Below, one piece after another: positions 52,803-63,876 of a DNA stretch of 64,000 bases (the first letter of the stretch is position 1; the number at the start of each line of letters is the position of its first letter). The notes below the pieces were generated by a model, which saw only the letters and a program-made list of their open reading frames with translations, had not been told where the DNA came from and made no database searches. The DNA lies in contig CATIUR010000004.1 of assembly GCA_949592205.1 (NCBI GenBank), positions 86,713,337 through 86,777,336 of the forward strand, written 5' to 3'. A program made the translations under genes and the position numbers. This DNA is from Helichrysum umbraculigerum. Taxonomy: Eukaryota > Streptophyta > Magnoliopsida > Asterales > Asteraceae.

Positions 52803-55258
52803 TGATGTGACGTAAAAAGTCATGTTTTTAGAAGCTTTATTCCTCACATTTTGAACCTTTCTTTAGTGAAAACATTCCAAAACATTGATTATTTACTAAA
52901 ATACACTAAAGTGGTTCAAAAGTAGACGTTGTGATAAAAATCACTGAAAATACTCTAAAAATGCACAAAACACAGCATTTTAATACAGGCCGATTCCTCC
53001 GACCTCATTTTCCTGTCAAAACACAATTCCTAACTTCTACCATCTGTTGTACAGGTAAAATCGAGACGGAAAAATCTGGAATCAAGTGAAACGGCCAAAG
53101 GACGGAGAAACTACTACCTTTTCAGAGCCATTAAAAGTCATTTTGGCTACGCCTAAGCTCTACACATCTAATTTCTGTGAGATTGGCATCATTAGAAGCG
53201 TAACGGAATTACGAAACCACAGGCGAAAGAATCGAGTCAAACGGACGCATAACGAAGGAGATACGGACGTTTTAAGCAACGAACGAAATCAGACGGAGAC
53301 CGTATACGGCCTCAGGCACCGTATACGGCCCATATAAGACCGTATACGGCCTACACTACATCGTATACGGCCCCTTCAAGGCCGTATACGGGCCCCCCTA
53401 CCCCATATCGTGTTCCGTTTGCTTGTACATGCTGCTTCGTGAGTTGTACGTGCGATTTGATGGTTTGCCTATAAATAGTGTATATCCCCAACACTTCATA
53501 CATACCAATTTTCTCATTTCATTTCTTCCTTACACTTTCTCTCTCACACACATCACTCTCTCTCTAGTTTCTCTCTCTAGAGGATTTTCTCTCTCTAGAA
53601 TTGAGCTAGTTAGAGAGTTAGTTAGGTAGAGGTAGCTTTTAGCTTTTGTACGGAGTCACTCCAAGACATTGTATTTGCGAAGATCTGTCTGTAATAAATT
53701 CGTATCAGGTTCTATTTATATATCTCTTACTTTCCAGTTTTAAACATGTGTTGCTTTGTTTATGCTTGTTTAGGATTGTATGCTAGATATATGATGTTAG
53801 GCTAGACATTTCTTTGTGTTTACTATGATGTAGTTATGTTAGAATAGTCAATATATTTATGCCATGCTGTTACTCTGTCCATGTTACTTTAAACTGTGTA
53901 TGAACTCGTAAACTGAATCTCGAATGTTTATCTATCCAACCTATGATGTGGTTAGAAGCTTCCTGCTAGAACTTGGCCAATTACTAGTGGTACGTTCTCT
54001 ACCTATTCTATACTTGATGATCAATGAACTTGGTATGGTTGTGTTCTCTAGGTTGAAACAAATCATAAGAGACACAGAGCGTAGGATTAGAGATAGGTTA
54101 GATTCATGTTTATCTGTTATATATCTTTGAGAGAACTTTCGGGATATCTATGATCTAATTATTGGTTATCTGCTATGCTAGGATTACGGTGTTCTGTTAT
54201 GTGTCACCCTATCGCATGTTCTTGTTTGATTGTTACCTAAAGAATGTTGCATGCTAGAGTTATCCTCCTGGTTCATATCAGTAACTGTATAATTAGGTTT
54301 TCAGACACAGAATATTGGTTTACACGGTAGATTAACATGCATGGAATAGTTGTGATGATTTATATCTGTAATGCTGAACAATTTAACTGATCGTTAGCCC
54401 GATTATCCCAACTTGGTCCGCGGGATTATCCCCGTTCATGTTCTTGTTCAATCAACAATTCAAGCTACGATACAAACGTCTCTGATGACTGTGACTGGGG
54501 ACCAGGATTCGAGGATAGTTGTCGGTTAAATTGGTCTCTACATTTGGGAGAACTTCCGGTGTATTTGACTTCTATAACTGCTATCCACGTGACATGTTAT
54601 TTATCTAATTGCGGACAACTCTACGTTAGATATTTAATAGGCTCGTAGTTGTAGCTCATTGGGATATAGGAAATCTGCGAGAGTAATGTGGAACCCTAAT
54701 TAATGTAACGGAAAAACCGTAAAACGCCCTACTACTCGGTATAGTGCTGGAAACACCAATTGTTGGAGTACAAACGTATGGAAGCCGCGGAACGATCGTA
54801 GGTACAATACTTTGCATTAATTATGTTTCTATCCTCTCCGGATTAGTCGTCACATCTAGTAACCTTACCCTTGACTATTCATCAATAACATTTAACGAAA
54901 TCATAGTAAACACTCGCTTATCCTCTGTTGACCGAGTCTCCGTACAAACCTCTTTAGTTTTGTTTTCTTTATTTAAATTAGTATTTAGTTATAAAAACCA
55001 AACTTATCCAAAAACTTTTAAAAAAAAAACCCTAGCTGAATCTCCAAAGATAATAAAACTTCCTAGACTTCCATGCCCGTTGTAGTTTGAAGAACGACAC
55101 CTGAGTCATACATACCACTTGCTGCCCTTTTAGGTCTGACAGTAGTATACAACTTAGGATTCCCCTGCTCTATAAATTTAAAACTCACTGTTCGCCGCTT
55201 CTATTGCTGTTGGAACAACGACCGGAATCAATTCCATCCGACCGATAGAGGCGCGACA
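52803..55258 (+). repeat. Element B 5' LTR (2,456 bp)
   Basis: TGATGTGACG...GCGCGACA. U3 has the CCGTATACGG array (53300-53391) and TATAAATAG at 53470-53478. Downstream is a CT-rich stretch with repeated TCTCTCTAGA. ORFs at 53086, 53924 and 54744 have no homologue and are not credible. The first 125 bp recur at 63877-64000. Confidence 0.93.
53300..53391 (+). promoter_or_regulatory. Phased CCGTATACGG palindromes in element B U3
   Basis: CCGTATACGG at 53300-53309, 53319-53328, 53340-53349 and 53382-53391, with a one-base variant TCGTATACGG at 53361-53370. Start spacings are 19-22 bp. The last copy lies about 80 bp before the TATA box at 53470. Confidence 0.7.
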
Positions 55259-55264
55259 AGTTTT

Positions 55265-55292
55265 TGGCGCCGCTGCCGGGGACTACAACGAC
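55265..55292 (+). other. Element B primer-binding site with tRNA-Asp complementarity at both ends
   Basis: TGGCGCCGCTGCCGGGGA (55265-55282), then ACTACAACGAC (55282-55292, sharing one A). Same layout as A. The gag leader to 55441 shows nothing else. Confidence 0.75.
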
Positions 55293-55441
55293 CGATTTTA
55301 GGAATTTTGTTATCTCAGTTATTTAGCAATCCTTACGGAAGATCAATATCATCCGGAAGTTACAGTTTTATCCCTAGGTTAGTTAGTTTTTAATTTTCCG
55401 TCCTTAGTTAAACATATCCTATTTTCTTCTAAAAACAAGTT

Positions 55442-58400
55442 ATGGCAAATCGTATCACTCTCGCCTCATCAACCCAACCACTGCTAGAGGGACGAGGAGG
55501 ACCAATCGTATCACCAACCGACGAAACCATTGAAATCAGACCACACTTCATTAAATTACTTAAATCTCAGTGTCAGTTTCATGGTCTTTCTGTTGAAAAT
55601 CCAAACGCCCATCTTAACAAGTTCATCAACCTTTCCGACTCTTTCGAACAAACCGGATCCAGTGTCAAAGTCACCCGACTTCACCTGTTTCCTTATTCTT
55701 TAGCTTTCCGAGCTCAGACATGGTTTTATGAACTCGAACCCAATTCGATTCATACATGGGAGGAGATGGCTACTAAGTTCTTAGCTAAATTTTTCCCTCC
55801 GTCCCTACAAACCAAGCTCAAAAATGAAATCATTAACTTTCGTCAAGGAACTACTGAATCATTAAGCTCAGCTTGGGAACGCTTTAAGAATCTGCTTGGA
55901 AGATGTCCGAATCACCAGTTGGCTGAAACGAATCTGGTCTGTACATTTCGACAACAGTCTGAATCCTCATCACCAACAAACCCTCGATGCTGCTTCATCC
56001 GGAAATTTCATGCTACATACTTCAGAAGAAGCTTGGAAGTTGATTGAGACGATAACGATGCACCAACATGACTTGGAGTTTGATGAATCAACCTCGGAAG
56101 ACAAAGACACTTCTACTCAAGCGTTCGACACTTTAAAAGCTCAACTCGAATCCATCTCTAAAGTTGTTAAGGATATGCAAGACTCTTCCAAATCTAAGAA
56201 GCAACCTCAACGGCTCTTCTCACACTCGAAGCCCAAGGAAGATGTTCTCGCCACATCAGGAGCCACTGATCAAATCATTCATTCAAAATCTTTCACTCAG
56301 CGGTTATCCAAACAACCTATCTCTCATTTGTTAGTTCCCTCTACACCCTCTACTTCCTCTCAAATGTCTTCTCGTCTAAACAATACGATTTTCAATAACT
56401 TCATGGTTGAGCAAAATAATAGAAACAAACAAATTGTTGATTTTCAAAACCAAATTGATTATTTGCTCAGAATTTCAAACGATTTAATTAAAAACATGGA
56501 GGATAATGTTAAAAGATTGTTTTTAAAAGTTGAGGAGAAGCAAAGAGAAGAAGCGATTAGCAAAGCTATTCATCATTCATCTTATGATTATGATGATATC
56601 CTTGTTGTCACTAGAGGCGGAAAAGAGACTAAGAATGAGAAATCAGAAAATATTCTTTCAGACAAGCCTTATAGTTCTTCTCTACCCACTGATTCAGTAC
56701 CTGTTGACACTCCTGTCACCTCTCCTGAACCAGAATCTTCCAAAGCCCCAGAAATAGTTAAACCAACAAGTATACCTTTCCCTGGTAGGCTTAAGAAAGA
56801 GAAACAAGAAGCCCAGTTTGGAAAATATCTAGAGATGTTCAAAAGCCTACACTTAAACGTTCGATTATTAGATGCTTTAGTTGAAATGCCTAGTTGTGCC
56901 AAATTCTTTAAAGAACTTATATCCAACAAAGAAAAACTCAGAAAAATATTTAACTTGCCCTTAGACGCAGAATGCTCTTTAATTATGCAACAAGGACTTC
57001 CCCCAAAGTTAGGAGACACTGGCCGTTTCACTATTCCTTGCTACCTTCAGGATGTTCAAATAAGTAACGCCCTAGCTGACTTAGGAGCTAGTGTAAACCT
57101 TATGCCATACTCGCTTTATAGGAAACTAGGATTAAGCGAACTTTTACCAACCCGTATGACCATCCAATTAGCTGATAGATCAGTTAAACTCCCTCGAGGA
57201 ATTGCTGAAGATATTATGGTACGTGTTGATAAATTCGTCTTTCCTGTTGATTTTGTTGTCATGGATATTGAGGAAGATGCTCAGGTACCACTCATCCTTG
57301 GTAGACCTTTCCTAAATACTGCCAAGGCCGTCATTGACGTGAATGAAAAATCTTTAAAACTTAGAGTGGGAACTGAGGAAGTCACCTTCAATGTCGATAA
57401 ACTAATGAAACTTCCTATGGGAGAAGACCTTGGTCTTGTAGATTCTATGCAGGAAATAATTGAAGAACACTTGGAAGAAATCCTCGCAGTAAGCAGCATT
57501 AATCCCCTTCCAAACACTGTCATCACAACAAGGAAAATCTGTGAAGAAGGTGCAGGTCTATGCTCAGCTATCTCGGATCCATCCATTGCATCAAAGGAAG
57601 TACTATTACCTTTAAAGAATTCCAACTTACAGCCCAACAGATTTATCACTGCTGTACCACTTGGACAAGGCACTCCGGTCACTCTCTTGAGAAGAAGCCC
57701 TAATTCTGAAGTTCCTGATTCATCTCTCTCAAAAGAAGAAATTCTGAAGACTCTCAAAGAAATGGAGTCAATGCTTAAACCATCCGATCCGCAACTTTCT
57801 GAAAGTTGTGAAAACTTGAAACCAGAGATTACTTTTACCACATCTTCTTCAGCTCAGTTTCAGAAATTTGCATTCACAAAGGACAACAAAGAAATAATCA
57901 CTGAAGATAATGCAATCTCTCAGTCTTCCCAAGTAAAATATGAGCTAAGAAAAAATGAGCTTTACAATAATACAGAATGGGTTGAAATAGCATCAGCCGA
58001 CATTCCAGAGGCACCTGCAGTTGAGTCAGATTATCAGACAACATACGATGAGCTTAAGAGAGACGAGATTGCTAGGATGAAGCCTTCCACTGAAGAACCA
58101 CCCGAATTGGAGCTAAAGGAACTTCCCTCACACCTTGAATATGCTTTTCTCGAAGGAACTTCGCACTTACCAGTTATCATATCCAAAGATCTGAAGCCTG
58201 AAGAGAAAGCACTACTCATTAAGGTTCTAAAGTCACATAAGAAAGCGATTGCATGGAAAATCTCTGACATACAAGGGATCAGCCCAAATTACTGCACTCA
58301 CAAGATCTTAATGGAAAATGACTTCAGGCCTTCCATTCAAAGACAAAGGAGATTTAACTCGAAGATTCAAGACGTGGTGAAAAAGGAGGTTATCAAACTC

Positions 58401-58475
58401 TTGGATGCTGGTTTAATTTACCCTATTTCGGATTCCCCATGGGTCAGTCCAGTTCAAGTCGTCCCAAAGAAATGA
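55442..58475 (+). pseudogene. gag: Element B gag and protease, RT start
   Basis: ATG 55442 (MANRITLASSTQPLLEGRGG). Capsid motifs: LAFRAQTWFYELEPNSIHTW and SLSSAWERFKNLLGRCPNHQ. A one-base insertion near 55950 shifts the frame, so the first frame ends at 56047 while the true frame continues (HHQQTLDAASSGNFM) to 58475. The downstream part has the helix NNFMVEQNNRNKQIVDFQNQ, the retropepsin motif ALADLGASVNLMPYSLYRKL, the conserved DFVVMDIEEDAQVPLILGRP, and a long linker to the N-terminal RT segment (KKEVIKLLDAGLIYPISDSP). It ends at TGA 58473-58475, where A has a Gly codon. An open-frame start at 55896 is TTG and not a real start. Confidence 0.9.
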
Positions 58476-61001
58476 GGCATGACGGTCATCGCTAACGAAG
58501 ACAACGAGTTGATTCCAACACGAACCGTCACCGGTTGGAGGGTATGTATCGACTATCGGAAACTAAATGAAGCTACACGCAAAGATCACTTCCCTCTACC
58601 ATTCATTGATCAGATGCTTGAAAGATTGTCAGGAAATGAATTCTATTGCTTCCTCGACGGTTTCTCCAGCTATTTTCAGATACCTCTCGATCCAAAGGAC
58701 CAAGAAAAGACAACGTTCACCTGTCCATACGGAACCTTTGCCTACCGACGTATGCCGTTTGGCTTATGTAATGCACCGGCGACATTTCAAAGATGCATGG
58801 TAGCAATCTTCCATGACATGATTGAACAATGCATGGAAGTGTTCATGGATGATTTTTCGGTTTTCGGAGATTCGTTCACCACTTGTCTTTCTAACTTGAA
58901 TAAGATGCTCACCCGATGTGAAGAATCGAACCTAGTTCTGAATTGGGAAAAATGCCATTTCATGGTAAAAGAAGGCATAGTTTTAGGACACCGTATATCC
59001 AAAGCTGGAATTGAAGTTGACAAAGCAAAAGTCGAGACTATCTCAAAGCTTCCACCACCCACCTCTGTCAAAGCCATTCGCAGTTTTCTAGGACACGCCG
59101 GGTTCTACCGTCGCTTTATCACTGATTTCTCTAAGATATCCCGACCTATGACTCATCTCCTCGAAAAGGATACTCCGTTTGTCTTTACAGACGAATGTCT
59201 CAAGGCCTTCGATCATCTGAAAGATCTGCTTGTTCATGCACCGATCATGGTTGCTCCAGACTGGAGTCTCCCATTTGAAATCATGTGCGACGCCAGTGAT
59301 TTCGCTGTCGGAGCAGTTCTGGGACAGCGGAAGGAGAAACAGTTTCAACCAATATACTACGCCAGCAAAACGCTCACTGACGCCCAAGAAAATTATACGA
59401 CTACAGAAAAAGTGCTGCTAGCGGTAGTATTTGCTTTTGATAAATTTCGTTCTTATCTAATCTTGTCCAAAACTATTATCTATACAGATCACTCAGCTCT
59501 TAAATATCTTTTTAAGAAGCAAGATGCTAAACCTCGCCTTCTACGATGGATTTTACTCCTTCAAGAATTCGACATCGAGATCAAAGACAAAAAAGGAGCA
59601 TAAAACGTCGCGGCGGACCATCTCAGCCGATTAGAGAATCCTTCAATGGATAAGTTGCACGAAAAAGACATTCAAGACCAGTTTCCAGAAGAACAACTCA
59701 TGCATATTGGTAGATACCATCAAGGGTCACGATCTACAAATGATCCCTGGTATGCTGACTATGCCAATTATTTGGTGGGAAAAGTTGTACCTAAAGGAAT
59801 GCCAACCTCTCGAAGACAAAAATTCTTCCGCGATATAAAATATTACTATTGGGACAACCCTTTCCTCTTTAAGGTTTTCCCTGATCAATTCATTAGAAGA
59901 TGCGTTGATGGGAAAGAGGCAGAACACATCTTACACCAAAGCCACCATGGACCTACTGGAGGACATCATGATACCAACATGACCGCAAGAAAAGTGTACG
60001 ATGCCGGCTTTTTCTGGCCAACCATATTTCGAGATGTGTACGATCTAGTGAGACGCTACGATATCTGCCAAAGACAAGGCAATATAACAGCCCGGAATGA
60101 AATGCCACTCACAAACATCCAGGCCGTGGAAATCTTCGATATCTGGGGATTAGATTTCATGGGGCCATTCCCTATATCTAACGGTAAAGAGTACATCTTG
60201 GTTGCAGTCGACTACGTCTCCAGGTGGGCCGAGGCCCAAGCTCTCCCAACAAATGACGCCAAAGTGGTAACCAAATTTCTCAAAAAGCTATTTAGTCGAT
60301 TTGGAACTCCAAAAGCAATAATTAGTGATCGTGGTACACACTTTTGCAACGTTCAATTCATGAAAGTTCTGCAACAGTATGGTGTCACTCACAAGACGTC
60401 AACAGCTTATCACCCCCAGACAAATGGGCAAGCTGAGGCAACAAATCGAGCTTTGAAAAGAATCTTGGAAAGAACTATTGGTAATCATGGGTACAAATGG
60501 GCTGAAAAATTAGATGATGCATTGTGGGCATTCAGAACCGCCTATAAAACACCATTAGGAACCACACCGTATCGTCTAGTTTATGGCAAGGCATGTCACT
60601 TACCAATTGAGCTGGAATATAAAGCATACTGGGCTTTGAAGAACTGCAACTTAGATATTTCTACAGCTGGAGCAAATAGACGAATGCAGTTGAATGAGTT
60701 AGCCGAACTAAGGGATCAGGCATATGACAGTTTGTTAAGCTTCAAGGAACGAACTAAGAGAATTCACGATGCTAAGCTGAGGCCCTCACGATTCAAAACA
60801 GGAGATAAAGTGCTGCTCTTCAATTCGCGATTCAAGAAATTCTCTGGCAAGTTCAAGATCAGGTGGAGCGGACCATTCATAGTATCAAAGGTATTTCCTT
60901 ACAGTGCAGTCGAACTCGAGGCACCAGAAGGTAATTTTAAGGTATCGCTTAAAGCATTACTTCGAAGACTTTCCCATCAGGGAAGATGTCTTTATCTTTG
61001 A
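58476..61001 (+). pseudogene. pol: Element B RT, RNase H and integrase
   Basis: Continues the same frame after the 58473 TGA. RT: GWRVCIDYRKLNEATRKDHF, FAYRRMPFGLCNAPATF and catalytic FMDDFSVFG. RNase H: CDASDFAVGAVLGQ, then TEKVLLAVVF with Val where A has the catalytic Glu, and YTDHSALKYL. A TAA at 59601-59603 replaces the Glu codon of A. Integrase: HQSHHGPTGGHH, with the first Cys of CDICQ changed to Tyr (RRYDICQRQG), and an intact DDE core (GLDFMGPF, SDRGTHFC, NGQAEATNRA). Near 60943 an apparent 8-bp deletion relative to A shifts the last residues. These changes make this copy enzymatically dead in several ways. Confidence 0.9.
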
Positions 61002-61257
61002 ACCACCGTGAGTCGACAGAAAGGTACAAAGAGTCAAGCTAGCGACTCGTAAAACAAGCGCTCTTGGGAGGCACCCCAAGCCTATCTTTATTTCTGTCAT
61101 TTTATTTCTTAGTTTATTTTTATTAAGTATGGTTGTCTCTGAACTAATAAAATTGCAGGCTTGCCACTTATCTGACTTCGAATTGCAAAATCTGAGATAA
61201 GTATTGTTCATTAACTATCACTGTTAGCATTACCTGTTTATTTTATCTTGTTTCAGG
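61002..61257 (+). promoter_or_regulatory. pol-ORF3 spacer with stem-loop and splice acceptor (element B)
   Basis: CTTGGGAGGCACCCCAAG stem-loop at 61063-61080 and pyrimidine-rich TTTTATCTTGTTTCAG ending at 61256, one G before the ATG. Both are shared with A (2195-2178, 1918). Confidence 0.6.
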
Positions 61258-61917
61258 ATGGACGATGTTGACGCTGATCATGTAGCTGCGAGACCACGCA
61301 GACGACACAGACCCCATAGACGCAGAGTACAGAGAGCGGCTATGCTGACTATCACTGAGGAGGACCTGACTGATGTCCCGATCACTCACGAGGAGATGCC
61401 CGATGAGGGGCCCTCATCACCTTTGCCAGCCCCCGTACCCACTTTCGAGTACGGTATCACTACGGCTGACCCAGCTGCTTCGTGGGCCCTCTTTCGGACA
61501 CTCTCCATCCAGCATGACATCATGTCCTCTATCAGTGAGCAGCTTGAGATTCCGAGACCGGATGCCATTCCCTACAGGTTGGGCCTAGATCCAGGACCAT
61601 CTCGACTTCCATGGTTCTTCTGTCCTCCTGCTGATCCACCTGTTCTCTCTACTGCTGGACCTTCCACTGGCCCCACTACTGCAGTTGCTGATCCTGATCC
61701 AGCATTGCCCACAGGATTTGCATCACCAGATCACAGCCTCACAGAGCAGCTTCTGGCTAGTTTTGATGCTCACACTTCTGTCACTTCCTCTGATGAGATC
61801 GTGAGTCAGGCTATGGCTGCTATGTATTTCTCCATTCCATCTCCGACCTCTGTTTTCGACAGGGATGTTGAGGCAGAGTTTGATCCTGACACTGATGACC
61901 TACTTGATGATTACTAG
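61258..61917 (+). CDS. Athila third ORF (env-position protein), element B
   Basis: 219 aa, the same length as in A. The N-terminus is basic (RPRRRHRPHRRRVQRA). Segments conserved with A are EEDLTDVPITHEE, ASWALFRTLSIQHDIMSS, PGPSRLPW and the acidic tail DTDDLLDDY. The middle is Pro/Ser/Thr/Ala-rich. No signal peptide, hydrophobic span or known catalytic motif. The ORF is intact although gag-pol in the same element is broken several times. The protein could be a nucleic-acid-binding or nuclear accessory factor, but that is inference from composition only. Confidence 0.75.
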   Translation: MDDVDADHVAARPRRRHRPHRRRVQRAAMLTITEEDLTDVPITHEEMPDEGPSSPLPAPVPTFEYGITTADPAASWALFRTLSIQHDIMSSISEQLEIPRPDAIPYRLGLDPGPSRLPWFFCPPADPPVLSTAGPSTGPTTAVADPDPALPTGFASPDHSLTEQLLASFDAHTSVTSSDEIVSQAMAAMYFSIPSPTSVFDRDVEAEFDPDTDDLLDDY

Positions 61918-63838
61918 ATTTTATCTTTAATATTTACTTTCTGTATTATGACTCTGTACTTACGCTTTAGACCTGCTACCTAGATGAGATACTGTGATAT
62001 GTGTGTTGTTGTTTATGCAGAATTCAGCTTTGTGTGGAATGGTTGATCTTAAACGAGTCTGGTCCTTTAAATCCAGCAATTCACTAGCACCACTCCTGCA
62101 CAAACCTGGTCTATTCCAGTAAACACAAATGGGGAGTCTCTCTGTTCCTTTTTCCCCGTTCCAATTATGTTTATTATGCCTATGTTAGTACGTTTAATTT
62201 TTGTACCTCATCCTAAACTTATCACTAAGTGTGGGATTCCAACCCAAATTGAACACTTGAGAAACATCTACTTACATGTTCAAACTCTAAGTGTGGGATT
62301 TTACTAGTAAAATCTCTACTCAAGAGAACATTAGGGACAATGTTCCTCTAAGTGTGGGATGGTCGGTATAGAATACCTTAAATGGTGATTCTTATGTCCA
62401 ATAGCAATCTTTCTCTCAAAATTTTTCGAAAATAAGGTCAAATTTTTTCAAAATTAATGAGTCTAACTCAGTTTTTGAGTCTCAAATACTACTGAGAGAA
62501 ACCATTTTCAAAATATAAGTATGATATTTCTAAAAGTCTAAAGGAAATAAGGTAGAAATTGCTTAAGCAAGAAGTAATAATCAAAGGAGCATGACTAGAC
62601 ACATACAACCCTTTGCAGTGAGGTATCTTGAGCCTAAAAGCATTCATCTTTAATGCTTCACTTTCATTTCTTGTGTTTGTGCCGATGTCTGTATCTCTGA
62701 ATTAGAACTTGCTCTTGACATACGCTTCAAGACCATATTGGTGTGTACCGTACGCGGTATAGGTGCAATTAAATGACCTTGACATTCCTTAGGACTTAAC
62801 CCATTTCTTACATATCTTTTCAAGCCCAAAACCCTTTCCGATGCTCATTTTTAGTATCGAAGATCCGCCTAGTATACCCCGTTGAGCCTAAACCTTTCGT
62901 TTCTTCAAAATCCTAATTTTCACCCGCTTCCCAAAATTACCCCCCAAACTTATCTTGGAATTTCTGAGGTTATGAATAACACCCTTTTAGAATATCTGTT
63001 TCAAATATCCTACTCATTCGCATTCTCCAAAATCAAGCTTCTCAACAAATGGTGCGGGAAAATTGGCACACAAGAGAACTGAAAGGACGATGGTGCGGGA
63101 AAAATTAGCACCTGAAAAAGAATCAAAATGATCAAGATAGTGGAAAAGATTTCTAAAGGATTCAAAATATAAATTCCTTGGAAATTCTCTAAAAAGAAAT
63201 TCTGAAGAAAAGAAAAAGAAAAGACACAAGAAGAAAAAGAAAAGAAAAAGAAAAGAAAATAGCTCCGCAAATAAAGCTGAAAGTTTCAAAGCATAGCTCT
63301 TCATGGAAATTCCGGCAAAAGCTAAAACAGCTACCAACTCTCCGTTCCTCTCTGTTCTAAATAAAGTTGTTCATGATCTCAGTGATTTTAGGATAAGCTA
63401 AACACCCTCACAACCAAACAAACCACTATCCATACCCTTCACCCTCACCAAACACTACAACCCTCTGAATGTCTTGAGATAATTAGCACCGTCCTCACCT
63501 AAGTGGTGGAGATCCGATTCTCGATCAAGCCTATGACGATGAGTGCAGCATGACTGGCTATTTTGAGCGATTTCGTTTGAGCTAGATTGATAGGAAACCC
63601 GATACACTTTGAGTGAATTGAGTGACCACCTATAGTGAGATCGCCTAGTCATGTGTACTCCAAGATCATGAGATCTGGACGTACGCCGAAGAGAATCTCT
63701 TCTTGTTTATGGAAGGATCATCTTATCCTCCTCCACACTTTTAGAAGTAACTTGCTTATATGAGGAAATGCTAATCTCGGAACATATTCTCTGACTCGCC
63801 CCTAAAAACATGACCTAAAAATATTTTTCAGAGAGATG
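61918..63838 (+). other. 3' noncoding region of element B
   Basis: About 1.9 kb with no supported gene. CTAAGTGTGGGAT occurs at 62224-62236, 62287-62299 and 62348-62360. A TACCGTACGCGGTATAGG stretch near 62746-62763 is shared with A (about 389-406). 63170-63260 is a purine-rich AAAAGAAAAAG stretch that gives spurious antisense Phe-rich ORFs. Confidence 0.8.
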
Positions 63839-63876
63839 TTGCTTGAGGACAAGCAACGTCTAAGTGTGGGATAACT
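63839..63876 (+). other. Element B PPT region with stem-loop
   Basis: TTGCTTGAGGACAAGCAA (63839-63856) folds as a 7-bp stem with a 4-nt loop. It is followed by CTAAGTGTGGGAT (63860-63872), whose purine-rich AAGTGTGGGA is the likely PPT just before the LTR. Confidence 0.7.

Noticed and set aside
54744..55085. 113-codon ORF in B's LTR
   Set aside because: No start context or protein similarity, and not open in A's LTR.
63010..63337. Minus-strand Phe-rich ORFs resembling a membrane protein
   Set aside because: Produced by a purine-rich AAAAGAAAAAG stretch in B's 3' noncoding region.
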